A DNA stretch of 64,000 nt from Diplodia intermedia (lineage: Eukaryota > Ascomycota > Dothideomycetes > Botryosphaeriales > Botryosphaeriaceae). The DNA lies in the NCBI GenBank assembly GCA_021495925.1, contig JAKEKT010000002.1, positions 372,001-436,000 on the forward strand. Direction: 5' to 3'. The notes under the pieces were generated by a model that was not told the origin of the DNA, made no database searches, and was given only the letters and a program-made list of their open reading frames with translations. This document shows, one piece after another, positions 22,049 through 33,080 of the stretch (position 1 is its first letter; the number at the start of each line of letters is the position of its first letter). A program made the translations under genes and the position numbers.

Positions 22049-25000
22049 TGCGAGCGAGGCCTGTCGGAGGCGCGGTGACGACCATGGGTGTCTCGGGCAG
22101 GATTTGCAGGCACGCGTCTCCAGGTAGGCCTCCGGCTGGCCGGCTTGGCTCGTGAGCGCGATCACTGGCGCGTGCACAAGCCGACGCATCGTGGCGGCCC
22201 TCGGAGAGGCTAGACGCCAGTGTTTTGCTAACTGCATCGTCCTCGGCTGGCTCCACACTGCCGAGCAGCTGCAATCGGCATAACGCAATGGGCGTGCGGG
22301 GCGGCGCTGTGTCATGGCAAGTGGGTGCGGCGGCGGCGGCGAAGGCGGCGGCTGTGATTTGCGCTCAGCCGGGCCGGGCTGCTGCGCTGCTGAGGGCGAT
22401 TAATGCCGCCGCGGGATGTTGGCGGCGCAGACACGGCGGGCTGATCGTACGAGGAAGAGGGTTGGTAGAGGTTGAGGACTCGGTGTTGTGAATGGCCAAT
22501 GCCGTGGGCCGACGGGCTCGTGTAGCGCCGCCGGTGACCTCACAGGTACACGGGCAGGGCCTGGCCGCGAGCTGACGGGCTGCGGGCAATCGACGAGGCG
22601 CCGGTGCGGCTGCGGCTGGAGGCGGCGGCGGAGACGCAGCCAACGGTCTTCTCCGAGTCGAGCGCTGCTTGGTCGAGGGCAGCGCGAGGCGGTCCAATGG
22701 CCGGGCCCGCCGCGGGTACCTGAGTGATCTCCACGCCTGTTTGCTGAGCGCTTCTCCACACTTCACGCTCAAATCACACGCCGCCGTGCCTCTCAGCAGT
22801 CGCATGCCGGCTGCGCGACCAAGCTTCTTCTCTGCGCTGAGTCGCGCGCCCAGGCACCGGCCCCCGCGCGTCTCTGCTCATGAATAGCGCCGGCGTCGCC
22901 CTCGTCCTCTCATCACGCCGTCACGCTTCGTCGCCGCCGCACACGAGATTGCGTCAATAGTCCCGCGCCCTGCGTCTGGCGCTGTCAGCCAGTCCGGCAT
23001 GTACCTATCAAGACGGAAGGTCGCTCGCCCGGCAGTGACGCAAGGCCAAGAGCGCTGTGCCGCCGGGGATAGCAAGAGCATTGCCGGTCTCGGCGGCGGG
23101 CTTGTGGGCTGGGCGCATCCATGGAACGTTTCGAAGCCCGCAAAGTAACGTTTCACGCGGCCAAAAGTCCCGAGCTCCATTGCACAACAGCGTGCACAAC
23201 GACTCAACCAGACGAAGCGGCCGTAGCATCATGCGAGCGACTCCTCCTTCGGTGGGACCCGGGGCGGCGCTCTCAGCCCCTATGCGGTCGACTCCGCCCC
23301 AACGTCTATCGCGCCTCTCCCTACGCCGTCCTCTTGCCTATACCGGCCGTCCTGCTCATGCTCGCCCACGTTGCCATGTGCGATCTTATCGTGGCTGGCC
23401 CGCCGGGAGCTGCGTGCCTGACGCGGTGATCGTCACCGGCCACGTCCTTGCCGTCTAGCCCTCTGCAAATTAACCCCACACTCCAGATCGGGCGCACGAC
23501 GGCGCACCGGGCAGTCTTTGCGTAGCGAAAGCGCAGCCGGCATCAACACCAGCTCGGCGCCGTTGGGGCTTGCCTTCTAGAAACACTTGTGAGGCAGCAA
23601 ATTTCGGTACTGCCTCAGCCCGCTCGCTTCGACCACGCCAGGGACACTACCGGCCTTCGGTGCCTCGAATTGGCAGCCAGCGCCTAGTCCCCGCAGCCAC
23701 AACCAAACTTCTATATCTCGGCATGTCATCCTGCCTAGCCTGCGAGACACGCAGCATGAGCCCAACTGACATGACTGCCGTCCATCACCACCCATTTTGG
23801 AACCGAAAGTGCCGAGTACCACGCCGCAGGAACCGCGCCAGGCCCTGCCCCGCTACCGGCCTACTTACGCAAGCCCTCGTCGTCGACTCTTCCCCCCACG
23901 CTGCCGCTGCGGCATGGCCCCTCCCCTTTGTCATCGTGCCCGGCCACATGCACAAAAGGCAAGGAGCAGCCAGGCAGCGTGCAGAGGCCGCAATCCTGCC
24001 GACAGGTCGATAAAACCCTCGTTCGCCGCCTCACCTTTTGCGAAGCCGCGCCGCGATCCGACCACAAGAATGAGTTTCGATGCTTGGGCGTTAGGTTTAC
24101 CAAACCATGTTTCTGAGGCCTGACACCGTTTCCGTCCTAAGTGCAACACGATGATGCTGGGTTGCGAGGACATTCCAAACGGCGCTGGGTGAGTCGGAAT
24201 GAGGTAGGCGATCACGTTGGTCGCAACTGACCAGCAAGGGCCCGTTCCTGCAGACCAATGGTTGTCTTGGCCTGCAGGGGCACGTCTGCATCAGGCGGCT
24301 AAAGCCAATCGAGCAGATGCATCCGCTCCGCGTCTTGCACATGCACGCTACTGTGCAGAGGCAGGAATGACATTCTCACGACCCCATCGCGTCGTCGAGC
24401 ATGGCACTAATCGAGGCGTCCGTCGCGCTCCGCGTGGAGCCTAAGCCGGGTGTGGCTCTCCCCCACTTGGCGGGCGACAACAGCTGCCAGAAGGGAGTTG
24501 GCCTGTCGGGCACCCCTGCAGCCACCCAGCCGTTTGCGCCGCCGGTCCGCGTCGCTTCCATGCATGTGAAGGCTTCGCCGACATCAACGCTGCGCCGTGC
24601 CGGACGACGCGCTTTTTCACGGGAAAAAGTAATTCAGCCAGCCAAGTGATCTTCACGAGCTGTTGGGGGCCGGAAGTGGGATCTTTTGCTCAACACCGAC
24701 CTGTTGGTCCTGCCCACACTATTGACGGGTGCCCTTAGGTGATCCCCAGCGTCGGGCAACCACGTGGTCGATATTTGGCGTCGGGGCTCTCGCGCGGCAA
24801 GTGCTCGCTGGTTTATTACCGCTACCATGGGTTGCTTGGCTTTCCAGCGGCGAAGTTAGTGAAGCTTGACTTTCGCATGCTGGCTTTGCGAGTCAAGGCA
24901 ACAACAGTTCAGAAGGCCCTGTCTTAACGCCGGAAATATTCGTCTCTTAAACCCGGCCTACCACTTCTTCCATCCTCTTTCCTTTTTTCGACCAAGCCAT

Positions 25001-26594
25001 CGAGTATTGACAAACGCAGCGATGCGCGTAACCTCTGTCATGGCGCAAGTCTGCTCACGAGCAATCTCTTGCACGCCTTGCATCACCACCCCAGAGACGT
25101 GCCCGATTGTCTTGTCGCTTCTTCTGACGACACTGCGGTACAATCCTGTTGCTGAATGCGCGTCATGCATTTGTGAAGTTTGAGGATTACACATCCACAG
25201 ACCTGAAATCAAAAGGCTTACATTCGTCTGCATGGACGCGGACGCTCCTCTCGGCACGACGGAAAGGGATCGATCACGCACTTCTCCACAAATCCCAGAC
25301 GCGAGATGGCAAGCTGAGGCGTTCCATAGCCACGGCGAAGGGTCCAAAGATGTTGAGGCACACATGCAGCGTTGCTTCTCTCTGTAAAGACCGCTCGTGG
25401 AGTCGATGTCGTTGGCCTCGCGCCCGCTTTCAGCCAGGCTTGCATATGTAAGATGCCCCTGATCAATGCATCTTCATGCAGCACTGCCTGCCGCGCCTCG
25501 CATACCGAGCAGTACATACATCCGGGCGATCGTCCGGACGCGGAGCTGCGCCGTCTTCCAACCCTAACGCTGCCCACTTGCGGCAATGGTCCTTAGCAAC
25601 ACTTCAGGTAAGCAGCTGGCCAGTTACGAAAAAGTAATCATCGATCCAAGGCTACGGCAGAGAATTCAGCTACACTATCGAGCATTCATTGGTTTTGGCT
25701 CCCTCTGAGTATTTGCTTGGCTTCGTATATACGCATTGTCGTTTTCGTGAGGGTATTGGCTCGCCCCCTTGCTTTTTCTTCTGCGGACCGCGAAAAGCGC
25801 AGGGTGCGTCAACATTCTACCGCATTTTCCAGCGTAACATCTGGATGCCCGTGGTTTGTGGGTAAGCGGATCCAGCTTGACTCGCATCCACGTCGGTTGC
25901 AGCCTATCACGGGTTTCCGAGATATTTGGATGGGCATGCAAGAACCACAGCCCATGCAGGTGATCTACTACAATATCGACTGTTGTCACGTTTGATGCCA
26001 GACTCCCGTTCCGGGCAAGAAAATGGGCATTGTCCTCGGCATGGCAGCTGCACCTACCCGGGGCAAGCAAGAAGAAGAGTGCAAAAGGAGGAGAGAAGAA
26101 GACGTGCAAATGCTCTTCAATGGAGCCGGCCGGCAATAGTGGCATGTTGCAAAAAGAGCTAAACGGCTTACTACCGCTGATCCCGATTGTCGGAGCTCGC
26201 TGAGCCCTGGTACGTAAGCTTTCACATCTCGAAGCTTTCCACCATTGCCCATTCGTCCACCGACCGATCCTCCTCTGGTTTCCTTCATTCCAAAGGACCG
26301 CACACACGACTCAAGCACCCTCGCCCATCAATTAGCCGACCATGCGACCCATGGCTTCGAAACTCAGAGTGAAAAACTCTATTACCGTCTCGTTTGCTGG
26401 AGCCAACGACGTGCTGCGATGGCGGTCGTGGATGTTCTTCGGCCTTTCTCGTCAACAGAAGGACGGTTTTCAAGCAAAAGGCCGATCCGCTTCTCTCGTT
26501 GGCTGATGCCAAATTCCGTCAAGCGCCAAATAAAAAAAAAAGACCCCGATCGTCGAAGAAGACGTTTACGATGATGGAGATCGGGAAAGGGGGG

Positions 26595-26621
26595 GCCAGC
26601 CAGCCGGCCGGCCGGCCCCGG
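26595..26621. repeat. CCGG-rich short palindromic cluster
   Basis: Three CCGG units in a row (26604-26615) form a perfect palindrome, preceded by two GCCAGCC-like units. It lies in non-coding DNA and has no known function. Confidence 0.7.
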
Positions 26622-27215
26622 AAATCTCGAGTCAGGGCAGCATCAACGAACGGCCGGATAATGCTTGACTCTGGTCTCTCTGCCCTTTGGGTCTTGTGAG
26701 CGACTCATCATCACCATGGCAATGCGGCCCGGCCGGCACTGCACAGCCGCACGCTCCGATGGGGTTTGTGGCGCAGTGGGCATGGTGGTCCGCGCGTAAG
26801 GCCCGCAACCACGTCCAGACCACTCGTCAACCGATGATGCCCATGTGGCGATTGTTGTGGGGGTTCCTTCGGCGTCGGCGAAGCCGATGATGCGACGGCT
26901 TTCGGTGCCTCCGATGTGGTGGCGTCTGAGGTATCGTGACGGTCAGGGCAAGAAAGAATATACGACAAGGTGTTGAGGAGCACGCCACGCTGGTTATAGC
27001 AGCAGAGCTGGGGGCACCAAACGGTGAGTGCTTCACCCGACGGGAAGCTGGGGGATATCGATGGTGGTGTTCCGCTTCCCCGTGGTTGCGCTGACCAACG
27101 CATGTCTCCACTTTGGCTGGCGTCAGTGATGCGGGCTCCATTGTGCTGCTGTTGTTGGTCGTGGCTTGAGCTCAGTGTCGTCGTAGAGATCCGGATGTGT
27201 CTCGACTCGGAAGTA

Positions 27216-27443
27216 CTAGAAGAAGGCGTACAGAATCAGCATCACGCATGATATTTCATAAGACAGGATGTCGATGGCATGTCGTACACCAGCATCGAAC
27301 GGGGGAACGAAGATGTCGAAACCGAGGATAGTTGAGACTGCCAACGCTGCAACTGCCATCAATAATGCTGCTGGAGCGGAGAGGTTTGGAGTCCCTAGCC
27401 TTCTACGTCGTACGCCGGCTACGAAAGCCAACAGACCGTACAT
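27216..27443 (-). CDS. Doubtful small membrane-protein ORF, 75 aa
   Basis: The frame from the ATG at 27443 encodes two to three hydrophobic segments (MYGLLAFVAGV; PAALLMAVAALAVSTILGFD; a last one ending ISCVMLILYAFF) around a basic RRRR patch. This looks more protein-like than surrounding frames. A possible first exon lies just upstream on the same strand (ATG near 27552, MRDEEVLGSIIFSNFF followed by a GTAAGA donor). However, the only in-frame acceptor would make a 22-base intron, too short to be credible. It could be a short orphan, the end of a decayed gene, or chance. No family recognised. Confidence 0.3.
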   Translation of the reverse strand: MYGLLAFVAGVRRRRLGTPNLSAPAALLMAVAALAVSTILGFDIFVPPFDAGVRHAIDILSYEISCVMLILYAFF

Positions 27444-27781
27444 TTGAGAGAAAGAGCAGTCAGAGTGTGTAAGTCGAGCTGGCTAAAGGGCATATGTGTC
27501 TTACAAAGAAATTACTGAAGATGATACTACCAAGAACTTCTTCGTCGCGCATTTGACTTCCAACCGACTGCAATCACGTAAAATTACCACCGTTTGACTT
27601 TGGACTGGCCGTAGCTAGGTAACGTAACGTCGCGACGCTCGCACTGAGAATCTCCAAACTAGTTTGAAACCCTCGCAGTACAAGTAATTACAGTGAAGGC
27701 TGCTTCCGTTTGACTCGCGGCCGCTAAGCTCACATTTTAGGAAGTAGCACCAGCAGCTTTGTCGTTTCCCACGCAGCGATT
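27444..27781. other. Intergenic region before the nuclease-like orphan
   Basis: These 338 bases are less GC-rich than the flanks. Repeated AACGT strings occur near 27620. This presumably holds the promoter of the gene at 27782. The 36-base repeat described below begins inside its last bases. Confidence 0.45.
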
Positions 27782-27852
27782 ATGGAGCGGCAGGCACAAT
27801 CCAGCAATGCAGCGATCATGGAGCGTCAGGCGCAATCCAGCATCGCAGCCAA
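27773..27852 (+). repeat. Imperfect 36-bp tandem repeat spanning the start codon
   Basis: The unit GCAGCGAT-ATGGAGCG-CAGGC-CAATCCAGCA occurs twice in full plus a short third start, at a 36-base period. It therefore duplicates the start codon and gives the protein repeat MERQAQSS at residues 1-8 and 13-20. Translation could begin at 27782 or 27818. Confidence 0.8.
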
Positions 27853-29053
27853 TGTTGACCTCACCATTCCTGACTCTGATCCCATCGAAACAACCCATCT
27901 ATGGTCTATCATCAAGATGCCTCAAGATTCGGAGACCGTGCCAGGAGATCCGACGACCGAACCTGAGAAGAAAACGAGGCGCAAGACCACGATAGCGGAT
28001 CCAACCACGGCAGATCCAACCACGGCAGATCCAACCACGGCGATTTCTACAACGACGAAGTCTGCTAAGATTGACGACGTTGACTTCGAGTTCACGGTGC
28101 TAGCCCCCCGAGGAGTCAAGATCCTTGGAAATCCTCACTTACTCGAGTATGAGCTCCCGTTCGAACATTTCGAGACCAAAGGGGTCCCTCCATCAGGAAA
28201 AGCCGCCTTCTATCAGGCACTCCACCACGATACGAAGATGGAAGTATTTCTCGACGGTGGCCTAGAATTCGCGGAACGAGTTGCGATAGAGTACCGCACA
28301 GCAGACTCGTGGCAGCTCAACGAACGACGTTTCGGCAACCTTGCCATTCAATACTTCCTCCGTCAGGAAGTCATGGACATGGATCGGAAGAAAACGGGAC
28401 GGTTCTTGGCAGAAAGAAGGGGCGAGGAGTCGATACAACCAAACCCAGATACCAGCTGGGAAGCCTTTCCTGTTCTGGCAGAAGACAGCAACACGAAGCG
28501 TTATGACTTCGCGCTTTTCCCCGACGCGCACTACTGGTTGTCTGTACAAGCGTTCAGCAGTAATTGGACGAGTGTTGCGCACAACTACGCGCACATCTCC
28601 GGTCGAAGGTCCACGTCGCCGTATCTCACCGTCGAATACAAAAGGGACACTCGGAACTCTGGTCTCCGCGAGGCGGTCAACCAGATGACATGCGCCGCCA
28701 TACTCGGTCAATACAACAGGTGGAGACTCCGCAGTCGCGTCATGAAGATTCGTGAGAACATATCGTGGACCGAAGAAGACGGCAAAGCCATTCGCCAGTA
28801 CGGCTTAATACTGGCTGGAGCACAGGCCGAGGTGTGGGTTGCAGAAGCGCAGGTCACAAAGACCGGAGAGTGGATGGGATCCCGAGTGAGACGCCTTTGG
28901 GATGGGGAGTTGAAAGGAATCGATGACATCGATCACCTCGTGAATTGGATTAACGAGATCCACCACTGGGGACTGGGAGTGCACGCCGAAGAGGTGAGGA
29001 AGGATGTGCAGATGCTTGGACAGAACAGCAGGCGTAAGGTTCCAGAATTTTGA
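27782..29053 (+). CDS. Orphan protein with PD-(D/E)XK nuclease-like motifs, 423 aa
   Basis: Single-exon gene. Residues 1-95 are disordered: a duplicated MERQAQSS segment, acidic linkers and three ADPTT units next to a basic KKTRRKTT stretch that could act as a nuclear signal. From about residue 100 the chain looks folded. A candidate PD-(D/E)XK core is YDFALFPDAHYW (Asp at about 242 or 248), then YLTVEYKRD (Glu 285, Lys 287), then REAVNQMTCAAILGQYNRW, a helix with the Gln often following this core. Filamentous ascomycetes have many poorly described proteins with this order, some annotated as PD-(D/E)XK-like (e.g. the DUF7924 type); whether this belongs to one is inference. No signal peptide or membrane segment. 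It lies alone in accessory-looking DNA next to a kinase. Confidence 0.75.
   Translation: MERQAQSSNAAIMERQAQSSIAANVDLTIPDSDPIETTHLWSIIKMPQDSETVPGDPTTEPEKKTRRKTTIADPTTADPTTADPTTAISTTTKSAKIDDVDFEFTVLAPRGVKILGNPHLLEYELPFEHFETKGVPPSGKAAFYQALHHDTKMEVFLDGGLEFAERVAIEYRTADSWQLNERRFGNLAIQYFLRQEVMDMDRKKTGRFLAERRGEESIQPNPDTSWEAFPVLAEDSNTKRYDFALFPDAHYWLSVQAFSSNWTSVAHNYAHISGRRSTSPYLTVEYKRDTRNSGLREAVNQMTCAAILGQYNRWRLRSRVMKIRENISWTEEDGKAIRQYGLILAGAQAEVWVAEAQVTKTGEWMGSRVRRLWDGELKGIDDIDHLVNWINEIHHWGLGVHAEEVRKDVQMLGQNSRRKVPEF
27995..28039 (+). repeat. Three 15-bp tandem repeats in coding sequence
   Basis: Units GCRGATCCAACCACG start at 27995, 28010 and 28025 and encode three consecutive ADPTT motifs. The near identity at DNA level implies recent expansion. 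Confidence 0.9.
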
Positions 29054-30304
29054 TGGGTGGGTTCATTGTAAGGTTTTGAATCCCGAAAAGAACGTTTTCT
29101 GTCTACTAATTACGATTAGCGCGCGATTCATCCCGAGGACACCTTGGCCAACTTGTGTACCTCTACAAAGGCTCTCCGAAGATCAGGTGCGGATAAGGAA
29201 GCTCAGTGTTGTTTGAAAACAGCTGGACCATCCGTTGCGAGTACAAAATAAAATAGAATGGTTAGACATAAGGTAGACACTGATTTATTTGATGCCTTTT
29301 AATTCTGCTGTAGTACATCCAAGACTCTATCTATCTACTTGAGCATGGCGCGAGTCCAGCTCAAAAGTGTGACATATGGGTGGAGGATCAGGTGAAGCAG
29401 CAAACACCGTATGAGATGATGCCACTTATATTTCGTGGCGGTGCGGCAGGGTCACTGCAGGAGCTGATAGAAAAACGTAGGAAGAGTGGAGGATGGTTCA
29501 AATGGCCCCTTTTCTAATAGCTATTCGGTTCGCTCCTTAGGCGTTTGGTGAATTATTTCGGCAATCATATCTAGCTTGAGCTGGTAATCCCTGTGTTTGA
29601 AATTGAATGTGTGGGTTCAACGGCATGAAAGGTATGTGTTCCAAGCAAAAAGCAAACGGATCGATGCCGTTCGCATGTAGATCATTGCATTTTACGTGTA
29701 CCGGCTAGATGGATGGCCGGTGGGTGACAGGACGTACCCTTACTCCGCCTTCGATATCGTTGCATTATATATTCATACCCACGAATCATTCTGCTCCTTG
29801 TTTTTTTTTATTAAAAAAAAAAGTTAAAAAAGAAAGAAAAAACGGCCATCCTGTCCTCCCCTACGCGCTCCGTACATACAGCACTTTGGCCGTTGGAACC
29901 CCTCGAAATCAATCCCAGGATAGTGCAACTTCTGCTTGAGAAAGTTACCGAACTCAACGCGACACTGTACATGCACGATCCATAGACCGTTTGGATGAAT
30001 TCCCTTCTCCATTGTTACGTTGTACGGGTAAATTCAGTATTGTTTTGTCTCCTGACCATGACGGTGGAGGAGATCTTCCGAAAAATCTTCGCTTCGCTGG
30101 TGAGAACCTTGAGATCTTACTTTCACTTGTGGCGGAGAAAGGACGGGTTTGTGTGACCGTGTGGGGCTTTGCTATTTCAGTTTTCATTCCCCCCAATAAA
30201 TCTTTGATCCCTCGGACTCGGTTGGAACAAATACTGTTTGATGGCTTGCATTGGGTTGCCGAGAAGCACGTTCCCTTCCTTTTTCTGCACCGAGACTGAA
30301 CGGC
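29054..30304. other. Convergent intergenic region
   Basis: These 1.25 kb are relatively AT-rich and lie between the nuclease-like gene and the kinase gene. They contain a T-run/A-run at about 29799-29843. No gene is supported. Confidence 0.55.
29799..29843. repeat. T9 ... A10 low-complexity element
   Basis: A run of nine T is followed by ATT, ten A, GTT and more A-rich sequence. The T and A halves could form a hairpin. It lies in a convergent 3' region and may serve both polyadenylation sites. Confidence 0.6.
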
Positions 30305-32606
30305 TTACTTCTCCACGGCCGCCTCAAGCCGATCTGCTCCAGCAAAGCAGCACCCATTACCAAGGAGATGCGCTCCCAATAGCTGACAGAGCGTTTCCGA
30401 GTCTGGCCTCTCGTCCGGGTCAGCATTTAGCATTTTCAGGCATCCTTCTCGGGCAGCGAAAGCTGATGTTCCCTGCTGAAGTGGTAAGCCCCCGATGTAT
30501 TCCTTCACCGCATCGATGTTCGCTTGGAAGGACCTGTCCGAGGTGCCTTCTTCTCGTCTCTGCAGTAGTTCATCCCGGGAGCCCGCCAGAGCGGACAGGA
30601 TCTCGGCAAAAACGCAGCCCATGGAAAAGACATCCGCCTTGAAGCCGCGGATAGCCTGCGTTACGACCTCGGGCGCTGCGAACACGGGAGTGTAGGGTGT
30701 AGGAGAGCAGGTTTCTGCATCAAGAGCCGAATTGTACGAGCGCGCGATGCCGAAGTCTGCGAGGTATATCTTGGCGTTTGGACCATGTTGGGCTGCGGAT
30801 TTGCGGACAAGCAAGTTTTTCGGCTTGATGTCCATGTGCTTGATCAGCATTCTGTGCAGATATGCAAGCGTGTTGGTCAGGCAGACGAAGAATCGTTGAA
30901 GCGCGTCTGGAACGGACTCGTCGATGTACCTATCCTCCATGTACATTTCCAAATGGCAATCCGCAACCGGGTATATCAAGATGTGCAGGTCTTTGCTATT
31001 CTCAACGACGTAGGTACCGATGATCCTGACGATATGCGCATGGCTTGTGCGTTGTAGATGCTCTACTTCCTTTGCTGCGTCTTCACGTCGCAATCGACGG
31101 CTGCAGCGTATTGTCTTGCGGGCGAGAGTAATCCTCCTGCAGCGCACAAGGTCGACAACTGCAGTTGCCGAGTGCCCAAGGAGCTTTCCCAAGGGTTGCA
31201 AAGGGATCCAATTTTCTTCTTTCCGGGAGTATTCGGCGTGCTGGCCTCGCCCAGACCAGTTTTGCTCTTCAGAGACGGCCGGCAAAAGCTTTCGTTCTTG
31301 CAAGAATCGTCTCCATGGAGTCACTGCGGATGTTGCAGATGGTAATAAAGGGATTGAGGGCTGCGGACTCCTTAGACTCAGCCCTCTCGCAGAATGATAG
31401 CTCGCGCTTCTGCTAGAGGAGGCTGTAGCAAAGCTTGTGCCGGCGCTTTGCGACGCTGAGCCCGCGGTTGTGACAGTAGGTTCTGCAAGCGCTGCATTAG
31501 GAGATACCGGTAACCAGTATGCTAGAGCAGAGGCCCCTGGTATTGAACGCTTCTGGAAGATCCTTGGGCTCTCATGCTTCCGTTCTTCTACTTCGATACT
31601 GCGCCACCGTGTATATTGGACGCCGCGGATCCAATCCAGGAAGTATGTCAGCTTCTCTTCGCTGACAGTGTCGTCCAGAATCTCAAGGAATGACGTGTGG
31701 GAGGCGGTGAATACCTCCAAGTTGTGGGAAACAGTCGAGTTTGAGTGACGGTCAGGATCTCGAACAGTAAAGTAGTCGAGATCTGCGATTTTGGGGCTGC
31801 GGCATATGAAGGACAAGAATTCGGAGCCTTCCCTGATGCCAAGTTCCCTGGCGACGGCACAGATGTCCACGAAGTCTACGTAGTAGCTTCCGGTAATGCA
31901 TTTGCTAGGTGAAACTTCCATCGCTTTGATATTACAGAGCAAAGAGATGTTTGTGTGCTCTGGTCTCGGGATCAAAGTGTCGGTGTCATGAGTGCTGCCG
32001 TCTACGGGTGGAGCTTGCATATTCAAGCGTTTGTCGATTGAATCTGTTGAGACCTCACCAGCTTCCATAGTCTCCGTGAATCTCACTTGCTCCCTTTCTC
32101 GTAGTTTTTGGGCAGGTTCGGGACCACTTCAAAGTAATCGGTCAAAGGGTCATGATCACCAGGAAGGTCAGGTCAGGAAGATACATACCATACATTTACC
32201 CTTGAGTTTGATGATTCAGACATAAATCTTTTCCCATCTGACATGACCGCCAGCTTTTAGACTGTTGCAATATGACAAGGCAGTTGGTGTAGGACGTAGG
32301 ATGTGGCAGGGCTTCAGCCAGTGACTGCTGCCTGTCAGCCTTGTCCCATGAAGCTGAAACCGGCGCAAACTACTCACCAAACGATCCCTATGGCTGGAGA
32401 AAAGCACAAATAGAACCCGGTCGTTGTAGACGCGTCTGCGCAATGTCAGCGGGAAAGTTTGAGTGAAGAACGACAGCGTGATGGGCTCTGAAACTGGTTT
32501 GTGGGGGGCTGAGGAAGGCTCCTATCAGCGCAGCGGGGTAATGCCGCTCCTTACCGGGTATGTCTCCTGCGGCTGACTTTGTCTGAGGCGCAGGGGTGGG
32601 GGTCAT
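30305..32606 (-). CDS. Serine/threonine protein kinase with unrecognised N-terminal half, 705 aa
   Basis: Four exons (32606..32555, 32493..32378, 32327..32200, 32126..30305) give one frame. Three small 5' exons precede the large kinase exon, and each junction keeps phase. The kinase domain spans about 405-700: an atypical Gly-loop (LGKLLGHSATAVV), beta-3 Lys about 435 (LARKTIR), alpha-C Glu in KEVEHLQRTSHAHIVR, catalytic loop KHMDIKPKNLLV (HMD in place of HRD, Asp about 530), LADFGIA (Asp about 555), FAAPEV, and DVFSMGCVFAEIL. All catalytic residues are present, so activity is likely. The N-terminal 400 residues have a short folded-looking part (about 20-80, LSFFTQTFPLTLRRRVYNDR) and a Ser-rich linker (about 310-360). 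I recognise no domain there. Kinases of this style are numerous in Dothideomycetes; target and pathway unknown. Confidence 0.82.
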
Positions 32607-33080
32607 AGCCACTGTGATAAGTCAATTGTCTTCAGCCCCCAAAGATCAGGCGCTGGTGGCGCAGCCTCGTAATCACTGATTAGTACCAATAGTGGTTAAT
32701 CGAGGACAGCCTGCCGCTAAGATGTTATTGGGTGTTTCGAATGTATGACAGAATGGTCCTCCGTTGGGGTTGCAGTTGAGGTCGACGACGGAAGGAGTCG
32801 ACGTACTCTGGAATCAGTTGTATGATATTGTGTAGTGCTTAACGCGTGGACGAAGGAGGTCATGTTCAGTGCTTCTCTATTAGAGGTAGAGCAGAGGAGG
32901 GAAGGAATAAATCAATCGCTGTTTATAGAATGCGCCTTTTCAACGAACGAGGCTACTCGAAGTATACAAGCAAACAGAAAAAAATTTGGAAGAATAGAGA
33001 ATGATAAGCTGCAACTTAAACCTACTACCTGCCCCAACACCTTCTCTTCGCAAACCCTTCACCCCACCTCAATCACTCCA
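32607..33080. other. Promoter region of the kinase gene
   Basis: This 474-base AT-richer spacer lies between the kinase start and the 220-aa ORF end, both minus strand. A half-palindrome ACCAATAGTGGTT occurs near 32684-32696. It includes a CCAAT string, but nothing more definite. Confidence 0.45.

Larger units (their letters stand above)
21443..27215. other. Gene-poor 5.8-kb region, GC-rich in its first part
   Basis: I find no gene I can support here. Open frames reach about 140-210 codons (e.g. 23570-24013 plus, 25675-26307 minus) but have no domain, no splice continuity and unnatural composition. There is no AT-rich signature of RIP and no terminal repeat or transposase. Near the receptor start it must hold that gene's promoter. 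The rest may hold non-coding transcripts or decayed DNA. Local low-complexity spots are listed separately. Confidence 0.5.

Noticed and set aside
23570..24013. 147-codon plus-strand frame in the gene-poor region
   Set aside because: Cys/Arg/Pro-rich translation typical of random GC-rich DNA, with no supporting feature.
25675..26307. 210-codon minus-strand frame in the gene-poor region
   Set aside because: No domain, signal or splice continuity; composition looks random.
21443..27215. Possible RIP-mutated transposon graveyard
   Set aside because: The block is GC-rich rather than AT-rich and shows no TA enrichment, terminal repeats or transposase fragments by eye.
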